Positions 29,978 through 39,542 of a DNA stretch of 64,000 bases are shown here, piece after piece. Each line of letters starts with the position of its first letter. The stretch's first letter is position 1. The position numbers and the translations under genes are program-made. Source of the DNA: Nitzschia sp. pyKryTriq1 (Eukaryota; Bacillariophyta; Bacillariophyceae; Bacillariales; Bacillariaceae); the NCBI GenBank assembly GCA_956465555.1, contig OY101118.1:1302001-1366000 (forward strand). The letters run 5' to 3'. The notes under the pieces were generated by a model. That model saw only the letters and a program-made list of their open reading frames with translations, was not told where the DNA came from and did not search any database.

Positions 29978-30946
29978 CTATTTTGATTCTTTGACGTCCG
30001 GTTGCGATTCAAAATCATCCCACCCGTAATCAATCAAGTCATCAGAATGAAATCCTTTGAGTGGGTCAGGTCGGAAAGTAGATTTCTTCTTGTTGGCAAA
30101 CTTGTCCATGGTCTTCATTTGGATATTATCCATGGGTATATTTTCGATGAACCTGTCATTCAGTATCGCATCTTCAACTTCGGAGTTTCCCCAGTCGTAG
30201 AAGTGGATTGGCATGTCCAAAACTGTCTCGACCACTTGATAGTCCCAACCCGGCATGGGGTACCCACAGCAAAAGATTCTACAGCGTTTTCCTCGAAGCG
30301 CGTTTTCAAGTAGAGGACGAATCTTTTCGAGGCCCTCCTTTGCAAAGTACATGGTTAAAATCGTTGCCTCTTTGATATGATCCCATGCAGGATTAGAAGG
30401 ATCCATCAAGTCCGCCACGAGGAATTCGAGGTTCGGCTTGGGATGGATTCGATTCAAGCGGTCATTCGCCACCTGAACAATATCTTCATCGACATCGATT
30501 CCAATTGACCGCTGTACCCCCGCCTCTATGGCAAAAAAGTTCACCCGGCCATCTCCCGACCCTAACTCCACGTGAATGTCCTCGGGCGTCGGGTCTGCGC
30601 GGTCAAATATTTTTCGGGCCACCGAATCGGGGACAGGTGTCCACGGGCTGAGAGTTGCTTTTTCCGAATACTCCTCCAGTGAATCGCCAGAGTACTGAAA
30701 CGGGCCTTCCATACCGCTCGGAGCTTGCAGTAATTGGTGGCCCATCTGTGGGCTGTCGTACTTTTCATATTTTTTCCGCTTTCGTCGAAGTGTCACCATG
30801 CCTCGTCTGATATTGCTTCCAGAAAAATCAGTTTCTCCATAATTCAGTTGACAAGTCGTCGTAGACGCACAAGGGTTATGTCGAAACGAGGGTCGACTTC
30901 TTCCAAGCGCTTCTCTTACGCCTTGTCGAAATGAAGATGTGATCAT
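29978..30946 (-). CDS. Class I SAM-dependent methyltransferase, probably organellar
   Basis: The 322-residue protein has the Rossmann methyltransferase motif I (VELGSGDGRVNFF, near 125). Motif II ends in an acidic residue (SIGIDVDEDIV), then come EFLVADLMD and a YFAKEGLEKIRPLLENAL helix followed by the CCGYPMPGW strand. This arrangement resembles the FAM173/ATPSCKMT lysine methyltransferases and their bacterial relatives, but the substrate cannot be assigned. The first 50 residues are rich in Arg, Ser and Thr with few acidic residues, as in a mitochondrial presequence. The open frame extends 32 codons further upstream without an ATG, so the start is set at the ATG at 30946. A short upstream exon cannot be excluded. 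Confidence 0.7.
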   Translation of the reverse strand: MITSSFRQGVREALGRSRPSFRHNPCASTTTCQLNYGETDFSGSNIRRGMVTLRRKRKKYEKYDSPQMGHQLLQAPSGMEGPFQYSGDSLEEYSEKATLSPWTPVPDSVARKIFDRADPTPEDIHVELGSGDGRVNFFAIEAGVQRSIGIDVDEDIVQVANDRLNRIHPKPNLEFLVADLMDPSNPAWDHIKEATILTMYFAKEGLEKIRPLLENALRGKRCRIFCCGYPMPGWDYQVVETVLDMPIHFYDWGNSEVEDAILNDRFIENIPMDNIQMKTMDKFANKKKSTFRPDPLKGFHSDDLIDYGWDDFESQPDVKESK

Positions 30947-31289
30947 ATTATTATTATTTGCTATCGGGTTTGTGCGGATCGGCTGCTTCTTGGTAAACGC
31001 TGGAATCCTGGTGCGAACAGCAGCGATAACACTGCACGACAATTTCAGTGGAAGGGGAATGAGCGGGTCGGTCGCGGATACGTACGATGACCAATTCTAG
31101 AACTGTCGTCTATCTTGCTTTTGTGGTGCTCGCCATCATCATCATTCATCATTCATCATTCATCATCGATCATTGTCAATCGTCAATCGTCAAAAAACAC
31201 TTTACTCGGGGCCGAGCTAAAAAACGAGGAGCAAAATTTCCCGGTCGGCGGCTAGACGGATTGTCTCAAAAGACTCATTCGACCGCAAA

Positions 31290-31297
31290 TGACGTCA
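31290..31297. promoter_or_regulatory. CRE octamer TGACGTCA upstream of the GPx gene
   Basis: A perfect bZIP-type palindrome lies 42 bp before the first GPx ATG, probably within the promoter or 5' leader. Functional status is an inference from the motif alone. Confidence 0.35.
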
Positions 31298-31338
31298 TGT
31301 TTCTTCCACGCTGACGAGCGCGGCGTCATCATCTGCTG

Positions 31339-31974
31339 ATGCCTTCTCTCCATCCCCCGTCGCCTCGTGCGTTGTCGTTGTTGTTGTTTTTCGTTTCACG
31401 TCTTTCATTTCCGATCTCATTGTGCAAAAGACCAAGGATGCTTGGAACTTTTCTGTCGCCTGCAACGCGTATGGGAGGAGTTTATCAAAGAGCTCTAGCT
31501 ACATCTGCCTCTATCATGTCGTTTTACAATCTATCTGCTGTCAAGGGAGACGGCTCGGTTCAATCCATGGAAGATTTTCGTGGAAAAGTGGTGTACGCCA
31601 CAAACGTCGCTTCCATGTGAGGTGCGACCCGCCGCGAGTATGCTCAGTTTGAGAAGCTCGGTCAACGGTGGGGAGATGATCTTGTGATAATGGGATTCCC
31701 AACTCTGGAATTCGGTGCTCAAGAGTACAAGAATGACGCAGAGGTTGCCGAATTTGCCAAGGGCAAAAACTTTCCTGGAATTCTAATGAAGGTCGGAAAG
31801 ATCAAAGGTGACAGCGCCCCTGAGGTTTGGAAGTTCTTCCAGCAAGAAACTGGAGCGCCTGATCCTACTTGGAACTTCAAGGGGAAATTCCTCGTCTCCA
31901 AAAGTGGTGTAGTTTCAACCACGGAACCAGGATCTGCCGTGGAAGATGACATTGCGGCCTTGATGGAAGAATAG
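31339..31974 (+). CDS. GPX: Selenocysteine-containing glutathione peroxidase (in-frame TGA)
   Basis: GPx enzymes reduce hydroperoxides with glutathione or thioredoxin. The frame VVYATNVASM runs into TGA at 31618-31620 and continues in the same frame as GATRREYAQFEKL up to TAG 31974. The TGA falls exactly at the peroxidatic position of the NVAS-U-G motif, so I read it as Sec94 of a 211-residue protein. Partner residues of the active site are present: Gln in FGAQE and Trp-Asn in WNFKGKFLV. The usual PCNQFG is PTLEFG, so the resolving Cys found in thioredoxin-type GPx is absent. ATGs at 31339, 31438 and 31516 are possible starts. The middle one gives a mitochondrial-type presequence (MLGTFLSPATRMGG); the first adds a hydrophobic leader. 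No intron. Confidence 0.85.
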
Positions 31975-32036
31975 AGGTGGGTAGAGTGCGAGTACAAGCA
32001 CTCCTGGAAAATACGAACAGTGTTGCTACCTGAATG

Positions 32037-32100
32037 CCGATGCCGCGAATGACGAAGCTGTGTGTTGCTACACACTCCTTCTGATCCCTGCGCTCGTCGG
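32037..32100 (+). promoter_or_regulatory. SECIS-like hairpin in the GPx 3' UTR (no apical AA seen)
   Basis: Starting 62 nt after the stop codon, the RNA can fold with CCGA/TCGG and CGCG/TGCG forming a lower helix. A non-Watson-Crick core follows: ATGA at 32049-32052 opposite GAT at 32083-32085, giving U-U, G-A and A-G pairs. An upper helix of GAAG/CTTC and GTGTGT/ACACAC is closed by a TGCT loop. This is the layout of a eukaryotic SECIS element, placed correctly for the Sec-GPx. The apical AA (or CC) that most SECIS elements carry is missing, so it is either a variant or a coincidental hairpin. Confidence 0.5.
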
Positions 32101-32414
32101 TGTTTGTTCCCTTTGGAGTAGCAAAACCCTCGTATGATAAAGATATTGCCTACAATATTTCATTATTTTACGGTGTTATGACACAGAATAGCTTTGATGT
32201 TTGACGCATTGTGGATATTATGTTGCATACCAAGGGCTTCGGGCGTTTGTTCCCTAAAGTCTTTCAAAAAGTACTGCAGTTAGGGGTGCCGAGATCGAAA
32301 ATTTCGTGCCCTCCATCTGATATTAGGACAAGGGGAGAGGTGGTGGTGGTGATTCCATCCTTGCTGGACTGCCCCTGGACTGCCCCGATCGATTCATTGG
32401 CCGGCGGAGAGTTT
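32101..32414. other. Convergent intergenic spacer
   Basis: The stretch between the GPx 3' UTR and the stop of the next minus-strand gene holds no gene I can support. It is AT-rich near 32150-32190 and probably contains polyadenylation signals for both genes. Confidence 0.45.
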
Positions 32415-34002
32415 TTAAAAACACATTCTTGCAGCAATGACTTCAATTTGAGATTGACCTGCCAGATCATCGTGCTGCTCAATCTTAGCATCCTCGCCGG
32501 AATTGGGATTGGTTACTTGGCAGGAATTGCCATCATCCTCTTCTTCATCCTCCGTAGGCGACTCATCTTCCATGTCATCATGAGGATTCTCATCTTCGTC
32601 ATCGTCATCAGTGTCTGCGGGTTTCTCTGTGAGATTATTTTTTTCAACTCTCATTCCACGGGTCCAATAGACCGTCCCGTCTTCCTCTTCGACCCGAGTG
32701 AACCGACGAAAGTATTCTTGGACGCCCGTAGTGACATTCCCATTCTCGTCCTTCTTTCCATACTTGGTCGAGTGAACAACCCGAATACGGTATTCATTTT
32801 CACCAACGAGTTGAGCAGGTCCCGAAGCGAAAACGATATGACCGGTGTTACTGGCGGTTGTCTCGCAGCATTCCCGTAACAGCTCCAAAGTTTGAGGTTT
32901 GAAAGGCGCCAAGTTCTTTTCTTTCAGAGAGGCGTTGAGTGTCGTGATATTGTCGTACAGTTCCTTGATGGTAAAGATGTCAATACTGGCCAGCTTCGTC
33001 TTGACTTCCTTGACCCAGGGTTTGACCCGGGGATCACGTGCCATATTCTTGGTTACAAGCGCTCCTGTGTCCCGAATTTCGTGCCACAGCTGAGCTACCC
33101 GGACGGCTTTGAGCAGATGGTTCAAATCTTTGCGATCATTTGTAGTGAATGCGGCTCCTCCAGCAGAACTTCCTTTTGGCCGGTAACAAATAATGTCGCC
33201 TGGAATGACGTATTTGAGATCTGTCACTATGCGCCACTTCATAAGCCGTGTTTTCTCTGGGATTGGCGCTGTATCCATGACAGTGAAAGGGATGGTCGAA
33301 AAGAAATCATAAAAGTCTTTTGCTCTCATAAAGTCACGATCACTCAGGGCCTTTTGTTTGAAGCAAATGATGATAAAAGCGTTAGAGAATTTGGTTGGGT
33401 GTTTTGGTGTCGGCCTGGGTGGTACTCACAGTGGTTTTCGATGCATTCGTACTTACCATTACAAAAGGATTCTTTGTGACGTGCTTCAGAGCATTTCTTA
33501 CAAAGCCCGCACAGTCGACGTTGACGACCCATTGATCGCCGTATTTCAAGGTCCATTCCTCGTCTCCAATCTTTCCGTTCTCAGGTCGGTGAACGTACTC
33601 GGTCTGAACATGCCCCTTTTCGACTTGTCGAGAGATGTGTTGAGCCAAGCGAAAGCAGCGGTGTCCCACAGGACCGGGAAGAAAAGAGTTTAGCTTTTGA
33701 AGTGTGGGAGCAGAGAACCTATTCTCTGGGGGGCAGCCGAAAAGCTCCAAGTCCAAATTGACAGTTCGGTCTTTGCATCCAGTTGCCAAATCGCTGATCG
33801 AGTTGATTCCTGATGCTTTGAGGAACAGCAAGGTCATAGTCGTCCATCCAACGCCCATTTGGTGGGCCAGACCAAAGGCTTCCAAGGCAAAGCCTAGCTG
33901 GATGTCATCTGTCAGCAAGCCATCGGCAAGAGCATTCATACTACTACTTGTTTTCTTGTGTCGTCGAGGAGAAGAATCGAGAAACTTCTTTGCTACTGCC
34001 AT
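32415..34002 (-). CDS. Putative NlpC/P60-like papain-fold protein, two exons
   Basis: I do not recognise a named gene. Exons are 33457-34002 and 32415-33350 with a 106-nt intron (GTAAGT donor, AAAAG acceptor) at a codon boundary, giving 493 residues. A possible cysteine-peptidase core is visible: VDCAGFVRNAL around Cys175, VIPGDIICYRP near 225, and TGHIVFASG with a candidate catalytic His near 335. The order Cys box, PGD strand, then GH-hydrophobic strand matches NlpC/P60 domains, which cut peptidoglycan-type or amide bonds. Spacing between PGD and His is longer than usual. The C-terminal 100 residues are strongly acidic (DDDDEDENPHDD). The start is the ATG at 34002; the open frame further upstream has no ATG. 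A non-enzymatic relative is possible. Confidence 0.6.
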
Positions 34003-34532
34003 TTGTCGAGGGGAAAAAATTATGAGAGGTCGGGTGGGTGTGTTGTCTCCGACGTCGCCGTTTTTGGCAAAAGTTCTCTCCGCCGGCACGAATGACCCGT
34101 TTGCATGCTCGTAGATTTCCGCTTTGGCTCATCTCCAAATTCCGAATTGGGAATGCCGTTGGACATCGATCGAAACTTGAGAGATTTCGACTCACCTCTG
34201 TTTCGACTCACCCGACAACTTTAACATCCTGTCGAGGCATATATATCGGATCGTGAAAAAAGTGATATGCCCTGCCACTCCTTGGGGCTTCTTCGGTCGA
34301 AGGAGTCAGTCGCGCCGCCGACCGACGTACGTTTCTTTTTTGCGCGCAAGACGAAAAAACGGTCATGCATCGATCATCTGCAGAGCCTGCACAGCAACTC
34401 TACTTCTACCGGTAGCTACCGGTAGCATGCATGCGACAACCGACCAGATTTTTCCTATCGTCGAAGATACAGTCGGTCTCATCCATCCACTTTTGTCGGG
34501 AGCAAATTTTTGTATAGACCGAGAATTTCGCA
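34003..34532. other. Divergent intergenic region with a 20-nt palindrome
   Basis: No gene is supported. It contains a direct repeat of TTTCGACTCACC near 34184 and 34201, the CTACCGGTAG palindrome pair, and GCATGCATGC next to it, about 100 bp before the sirtuin ATG. Confidence 0.5.
34406..34425. repeat. 20-nt perfect palindrome (two CTACCGGTAG units)
   Basis: CTACCGGTAG is itself a palindrome and occurs twice in tandem, so the full 20 nt is also self-complementary. It lies 108 bp upstream of the sirtuin start and belongs to the same TAC-GTA family as other intergenic palindromes here. Confidence 0.85.
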
Positions 34533-36023
34533 ATGCCCAAGCAGCAAGCAGGTTCGAAAGCGGACAAACGTCAAAGTTCGCCGAAAGAATTCCCGTTTCC
34601 CCTATCGGATGGTAAGGGTTCTTCTTTTGACAAGACTTTCGATGGTGTTGCTCGACTTTTGAGTGGACGGAAAAACATTGTGGTGTTAGTAGGAGCGGGC
34701 ATTAGCGTGTCATGTGGAATCCCCGACTTTCGTTCCAAAGATTCGGGGCTCTATTCGACGCTCGACACTGAAGAGCTCGGCTTGAGCTGCCCGGAAGACC
34801 TGTTTGATGTGTCTTTTTTTTTCGATGACCCTGGTCCCTTCTATCGGTTTGCAAAGAACTTGTACTATCCGAAAGGAGAGGATGTCCCAGTGGAGCCCAG
34901 TGATTCACACAAACTGCTGGCAATGCTCGAGCAACGAAAAATGTTACTTCGAATCTACAGTCAGAATATCGATGGGCTCGAAAATGTGGCGGGTGTTTCG
35001 GATAAGAGAATATGCTACGCTCACGGCTCTCTTCGCTGGGCCAGTTGCACGAGGTGTCAACGGAAAGTATCTTGTGAAGAAATCATGCCAGCGATCAAAC
35101 AAGGAAATGTGGCGCGATGCCAAGTGGAGCAAAAGACCCGAAGAAATAGTAGTACAAGCAGCACATCGTCGACTTCCACACCTTCTAGAGAGCCACTACA
35201 GCGATTATCGAAACGGCCACGGACGACTTCAGATGAAGTTTGTGGCGGCGTATTCAAGCCAGGAGTGACGTTCTTTGGAGAAACACTCGATGATAATGTA
35301 CGGCGCTCTCTGGAAGCGGATCGGAAGAAAGTGGATGCTTTGATAGTCATTGGCACCTCCCTCTCAGTGTAAGTATGGCCTTACTTTTTCAGTACCTGAC
35401 ATATAGCAGTGACGTGGCCTCACTCCCTATTTTTTGTCGTCATCATCTACAGAGCGCCAATATCAAAAGTCATAGAATATCTCCCGCCCGGCATTCCGCG
35501 GATACTCATCAATCGAACCGTTGTACGTCCTTCCACTAGATCGGCTGACACCACGGAAGATGATGAAGAGCAGGATCCTCGTAATGATTATGTATTCGAC
35601 GCCTACCTTTTGGGGTTTTGCGACGACGTGACTCGGTCTCTGGCAAAGAAATTATTCAAAGATGACGTACCACCGACACCGGCTGAAAAGAAAAGACGGG
35701 ACCAACCAGTTGGTCGGCTGCTATCAAAAGTCCTCCAGGGAGAAGACAAAGAGTATGATGCCGAGGATTGGGGGTCTTTGGCGGTACCGCCGGAAAGGGT
35801 CCTTTTGTTTCCAGGGGCGCAAGCGTCTCATGCGGATAGCACGGAAGAACTCACGTACAGGGAAATTGCGCACTGCGATGGCTGCTCCAAACGCATCAAA
35901 GGTACAATTCAAAAATGCATTGCGTGTTTCGACTATGATCTCTGCCAGAAGTGCTTCCCTTCTTTGTCAAAGATCCACCATGGAGGGCAACACTCCTTCA
36001 GCGCAGAACCAGCAGCACCTTGA
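34533..36023 (+). CDS. Sirtuin (NAD-dependent deacylase) fused to a ZZ-type zinc finger, two exons
   Basis: Sirtuins remove acyl groups from lysines using NAD. Exons are 34533-35368 and 35453-36023 with an 84-nt intron; the join restores GTSLSVAPISKVIEYLP and gives 468 residues. Motifs include GAGISVSCGIPDFRS for NAD binding, SQNIDGLE, the catalytic His in CYAHGSLRWASC, and FKPGVTFFGE. The zinc ribbon has CTRCQ first, but its second cysteine pair is split by about 35 Ser/Thr/Arg-rich residues (C...VCGG), so zinc binding may be altered. After a linker, the C-terminus is a ZZ finger (HCDGCSKRIKGTIQKC, CFDYDLCQKCF, then a His-rich end). This fusion is uncommon. Class I (SIRT1-3-like) fits best. 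Confidence 0.87.
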
Positions 36024-36594
36024 GAGGTGACTCCTTGCTGTTTGTGGCTTGCGGCTTTACGGTGTAAAGTAATTGACTTGCTACTGCTCTCTAATCGTAA
36101 TGTTGATGACTTTCTGATGACGGTCTCTACTACTAGCAGTAGAGGCCAATTCTCTCTACTATCCTACCTTAGTTTGGTAGGCTACTAAGGTAGGCTACTG
36201 TAGCTAGAGTAGAGCGCGATGAACTGCTTAGAGCTACCCATGAGTACATAGTAGATGCACTAGCTCTGTCCTTGCTTGCAATTTCCCGCACATTTATTGA
36301 AAGCAAAAAGGGAGGCGTCGTCTGGCCATCGATTTCGAAAAAATGAACGGCGCTGGCGAGGAATAAGCTGGGCGTTTCCGTCCGCCGTCCGTATTTTCGT
36401 TTTTCCTCCGCCCTTTTCATTGCTTCTCGCCACGTTCGACACATCCGAAAACCGAAAAAGAAAGATGAAGACACGCTGGATGCAAAAGGAGGCAGAGGTT
36501 CATGTTTCATGCTCATTTTCTTGGTTGCACCTTTATCATTCCCAACCAGACGGTACCAAAGTGAAGTAAACTTCCCAATACAAGTTTCCCAGCT
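36024..36594. other. Intergenic region with a hairpin
   Basis: No gene is supported. The first part carries a perfect inverted repeat likely to lie in the sirtuin 3' UTR or terminator zone. The second part is the OXA1 promoter. Confidence 0.5.
36163..36194. repeat. 11-bp perfect inverted repeat with 10-nt loop
   Basis: Arms CCTACCTTAGT (36163-36173) and ACTAAGGTAGG (36184-36194) are exact complements. The hairpin lies 140 bp after the sirtuin stop codon. The loop repeats part of the arm (GGTAGG). Confidence 0.8.
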
Positions 36595-37800
36595 ATGATT
36601 CGAGGCGCCTCAACTCTTCGCTCGGGATTCCAAAGGCAGCTTGTCAATGGCGCCAAGGTGTTGGGCCATGTCGCCTTGCCTAACACTCGTGCCAATCTGC
36701 AAGCCGACCAGCCTGTCAACCGCACTACTTTCTATGGCAATCAAAAGCGATTCATGTCTTCCTCAGATTCGTCAACAGATGGTCCCAAGGATGCCTCTTT
36801 CGACGAGACCATGGACAGGCTTTTCCACGAAGCGCAACGTGCTTCCAGTGGAGAAGGCGAAAATTGGTTCCTCGAGGAAGCCGCACAGGCAGCTTGGGAA
36901 CCTAAATGGTGGAATCTTGCGGACCAAGCTGTGAACTCGGTGCATTTTGTGCATGATATGACTGGATTACACTACGCTGGCTCTATCTTTGCTACTACAT
37001 GTGCGATTCGGCTCCTAATTCTCCCGTTGGCTATTCGAGGCCAACGTGCTGCCTCTCGGATGGCGCATGTGCAGCCTGAACTTCAGGTGATCAAGCAACG
37101 CTACGAAGCCCTAGGAACCCCTACACAAGCCGAACAAAAAGCTTTTGCTGATCAAATGAAATCTCTTTTTGCACGATACGATGTCAAGCCCTTTGCTTCC
37201 CTTGCCGCTCCGTTGATCCAAGCTCCCTTGTTCATTGGCATGTTTTTCGGTATGAAAAAGTTGCCAGAATTGTTCCCGAGTGAATGCGCTAGCGGTGGAT
37301 TACTGTGGTTTATGGATCTTACAATGCCCGATCCCACTTATATCCTACCCCTGACCTGTGGATTGAGCTTCATTGCAACCATCGAAGCAGGGAAAGAACA
37401 AATGATTGATTCCAGCCCAACAAGTGGCCCCATGATGGTCAACGCATTTCGTGCCATGGCCTTTGTTGCCGTTCCAGTCATGACAACCTTTCCGGCTGCC
37501 ATGTTGTGCTACTGGGTTCCGAATAACTTTATCACCCTGGTCCAGTCTGTGACTTTGCGCCAACCATGGGTGAAGAAGCAGCTGGGTATCTGGGATCGGC
37601 CAAAACCTATTCCAGGTATGACTGCCGACGTCGGATTCCAAGAAACCATGACGAAATTAGTGAAACAAGTCCAAGGTGAGCCTACCTCAGATGCAGGCAA
37701 GATCAAGAAGCACAACGAGGAGATTGAAAGCAAGAAACGACTAGCTCAGGTGAGCAAAGCAACCAAGGCTCGAAGAAGAGAAAATGGCAACGGCAGATAG
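36595..37800 (+). CDS. OXA1: Mitochondrial inner-membrane insertase OXA1 (YidC/Oxa1/Alb3 family)
   Basis: OXA1 inserts mitochondrially made and some imported proteins into the inner membrane. The 401-residue intronless protein begins with an Arg-rich, amphipathic presequence (MIRGASTLRSGFQRQLVNG). Five membrane segments of the Oxa1 fold can be placed: near 122-142 (YAGSIFATTCAIRLLILPL), near 205-222 (LIQAPLFIGMFFGM), near 250-265 (YILPLTCGLSFIATI), near 283-300 and near 303-320 (AMLCYWVPNNFITLVQSV). The conserved Arg in the first membrane segment (CAIRLL) and the charged, Lys-rich matrix tail (SKATKARRRENGNGR) support a mitochondrial rather than a plastid Alb3 identity. Confidence 0.9.
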   Translation: MIRGASTLRSGFQRQLVNGAKVLGHVALPNTRANLQADQPVNRTTFYGNQKRFMSSSDSSTDGPKDASFDETMDRLFHEAQRASSGEGENWFLEEAAQAAWEPKWWNLADQAVNSVHFVHDMTGLHYAGSIFATTCAIRLLILPLAIRGQRAASRMAHVQPELQVIKQRYEALGTPTQAEQKAFADQMKSLFARYDVKPFASLAAPLIQAPLFIGMFFGMKKLPELFPSECASGGLLWFMDLTMPDPTYILPLTCGLSFIATIEAGKEQMIDSSPTSGPMMVNAFRAMAFVAVPVMTTFPAAMLCYWVPNNFITLVQSVTLRQPWVKKQLGIWDRPKPIPGMTADVGFQETMTKLVKQVQGEPTSDAGKIKKHNEEIESKKRLAQVSKATKARRRENGNGR

Positions 37801-38234
37801 GAATTTCTTTCTTCTCTTGACTATCTAGTCTTTGAAATAGACGATGATCAGCAATATATCTATTATGGTCTGCTTCATTGTACTCCGTAGTGTGTAGAGA
37901 AACAATGCAATGAAGGTCACCCTACCGTACCTGTAGTCTACCTTCCCTCTCAGCCGTATCTGAAGTACCAGGTAGGAGTGACCTATTTATTGGTCCCTGG
38001 TGGCAGTATTATTGTATGGAACAGAGATTTGGTCGTTCGAGTCGACCAGGTTTTATGAACGGAGAACCCGCGGATTTGCAATTCCCGCCATATCTTTTGT
38101 TGCGACAATACCATAAAACAAAATTTTGAAGGGTGTCGTGCCAATCATTCATCTTATTGACCACGAGTAGTCTATTCCTTTTTAGTGAGAGAAGTGGGAT
38201 TCTGCAGAGAGTTTTCTTCATCGCATGAGAGGCG
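37801..38234. other. Intergenic spacer
   Basis: No gene is supported between OXA1 and SRR1 (434 bp). It contains CTACCGTACCTGTAGTCTACC and GTACCAGGTAGG near 37922-37975, a weak version of the GTAC pattern. Confidence 0.45.
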
Positions 38235-39101
38235 ATGACCCAGCCTTCGGAAGATGAGTGGAAGACTGTCACAAAGAGTGACAAAAAACGAATATTTCGG
38301 CAAGGCAAAAGAAAAGGCGGTGCTAACAAAGCGCAGCAATGGCAACTGCACCATGGCACTACTACTTCGTCGACAACATCTCATGGATCTACAATGACGA
38401 ATGATGAGCTCGCGAAAGTAGTTGCTCGCTGTCGGCGGGAACTGCTGTCCACAAATTTCTTTTCGCAACTTCGCGATGCCCTATTGAAGGGAGCGTCTCC
38501 AACGAGTATTGTTTGCTACGGCCTGGGAAACTTTGGGTTGAAACAATCAGAACCGTCTGCGTCAATGTGGCAATTGGCTTGTGCGCTACAGTTGCAAGAT
38601 TGTTGGAAGAAAGAAGGCAAAGTCATTCCAATGTACTATTTTGAACCCTTCATTCTCAAAGAGGAGGTCGATTTCCTGGGACATCTATCAATCCACGTCA
38701 TCAGCGAGAACGAAAAGGGCAGGCGCCTCGTGAAGGAACCAACTTTCTTCTTCATGCCGCATTGTCCTCTGGGTCTCTACTCGAATCTACTATTCACTAA
38801 TCTATCATGTTTGGAAAACGTCCTACTTCTTGGAAATTCGCTTACTGCCTATGCGAATCGATTGGAGCAAAACCACAATACCAAGCTTCTACGTCATTTG
38901 CAACCTTTTTGGGACGAATCCCCTATCAACATACCACGCGATGAAATTGCATCACTGCCTGGTCACTTTGAGCAGGCGTTCAATGATTCGGCCGTGACAT
39001 ATTTTGAAGGGGGGGAAAATCTTACGACTTTGCCCGGCGGCTTGAGTGAAGAACTAGTAGTACTCCGCATGCAAGAAGATGAGTCCGGTGAGGTGGTATG
39101 A
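38235..39101 (+). CDS. SRR1: SRR1-domain protein
   Basis: SRR1-like proteins are named after Arabidopsis SENSITIVITY TO RED LIGHT REDUCED 1, which affects phytochrome B signalling and the clock; the yeast and animal homologues have other, poorly defined roles. The 288-residue protein carries the SRR1 domain at about 95-215: IVCYGLGNFGLKQSEPS, then VIPMYYFEPFILKEEVDFLG, then FFFMPHCPLGLYSNLLF, then NVLLLGNSL. The N-terminus is Lys/Arg-rich. No intron is needed. The molecular function is unknown, and light signalling in this organism is not implied by the sequence. Confidence 0.82.
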   Translation: MTQPSEDEWKTVTKSDKKRIFRQGKRKGGANKAQQWQLHHGTTTSSTTSHGSTMTNDELAKVVARCRRELLSTNFFSQLRDALLKGASPTSIVCYGLGNFGLKQSEPSASMWQLACALQLQDCWKKEGKVIPMYYFEPFILKEEVDFLGHLSIHVISENEKGRRLVKEPTFFFMPHCPLGLYSNLLFTNLSCLENVLLLGNSLTAYANRLEQNHNTKLLRHLQPFWDESPINIPRDEIASLPGHFEQAFNDSAVTYFEGGENLTTLPGGLSEELVVLRMQEDESGEVV

Positions 39102-39542
39102 CTTTTGACTAGATAATATATGGATAGATAGTCTACCAAGTTACAGTGTCAGTGTTGCCATCATTCGTCATTCGTCCTCAATATATATTTGGCATGACCC
39201 CTGATACTTAAAAAATAGTATGAGCACTTGTACCTTTGAATCGAGGGGGTCCGTTGGTCCCTTGCCGACGTACTACATACGGACCACTCCATTGACTAAT
39301 GCGAATTGTTCGAGATTCTTACACGTGTCGGGTCTTCAGTCAGGACTCCTCAGACGCGACGCGTCGTCCGATGATGGAATGGCGGTACGTGCACGGCCGA
39401 TCCACGATCCAACTCTCACAACTATTACCAACTACTATCTGTATCTTGCATCTTGCATCATTTTCTCATGTTGTCTCTTTAGTAGAGTATCGCTATCTAT
39501 TGCACACCCAAAAGCTCAAATCTCATTCAGATAGCTCCAAAA
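39102..39542. other. Intergenic spacer before GGPP synthase
   Basis: No gene is supported in these 441 bp. An open frame of about 100 codons from 39220 has no recognisable motif and ends just before the next start codon, so I treat it as chance. Confidence 0.45.

Noticed and set aside
31618-31620. TGA in the GPx gene read as a true stop, making two broken genes
   Set aside because: The reading frame continues with conserved GPx sequence and the TGA sits at the Sec position of the active site.
32101-32200. Alternative SECIS near ATGATAAAGATATTGCC
   Set aside because: No matching GA strand follows at the right distance, and the stem would be weak; the hairpin at 32037-32100 fits better.
32211-32879. 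Plus-strand open frame of about 220 codons with hydrophobic runs
   Set aside because: It lies opposite the acidic coding tail of the minus-strand NlpC/P60-like gene; antisense of Glu/Asp codons produces Ile/Leu/Phe-rich frames by default.
35140-35245. Possible intron within the sirtuin zinc ribbon
   Set aside because: The insert has no convincing donor or acceptor and is in frame; it is treated as exonic low-complexity sequence.
39220-39534. Plus-strand open frame of 104 codons upstream of GGPP synthase
   Set aside because: No motif, no fit as an upstream GGPPS exon, and the synthase already starts well at 39543.
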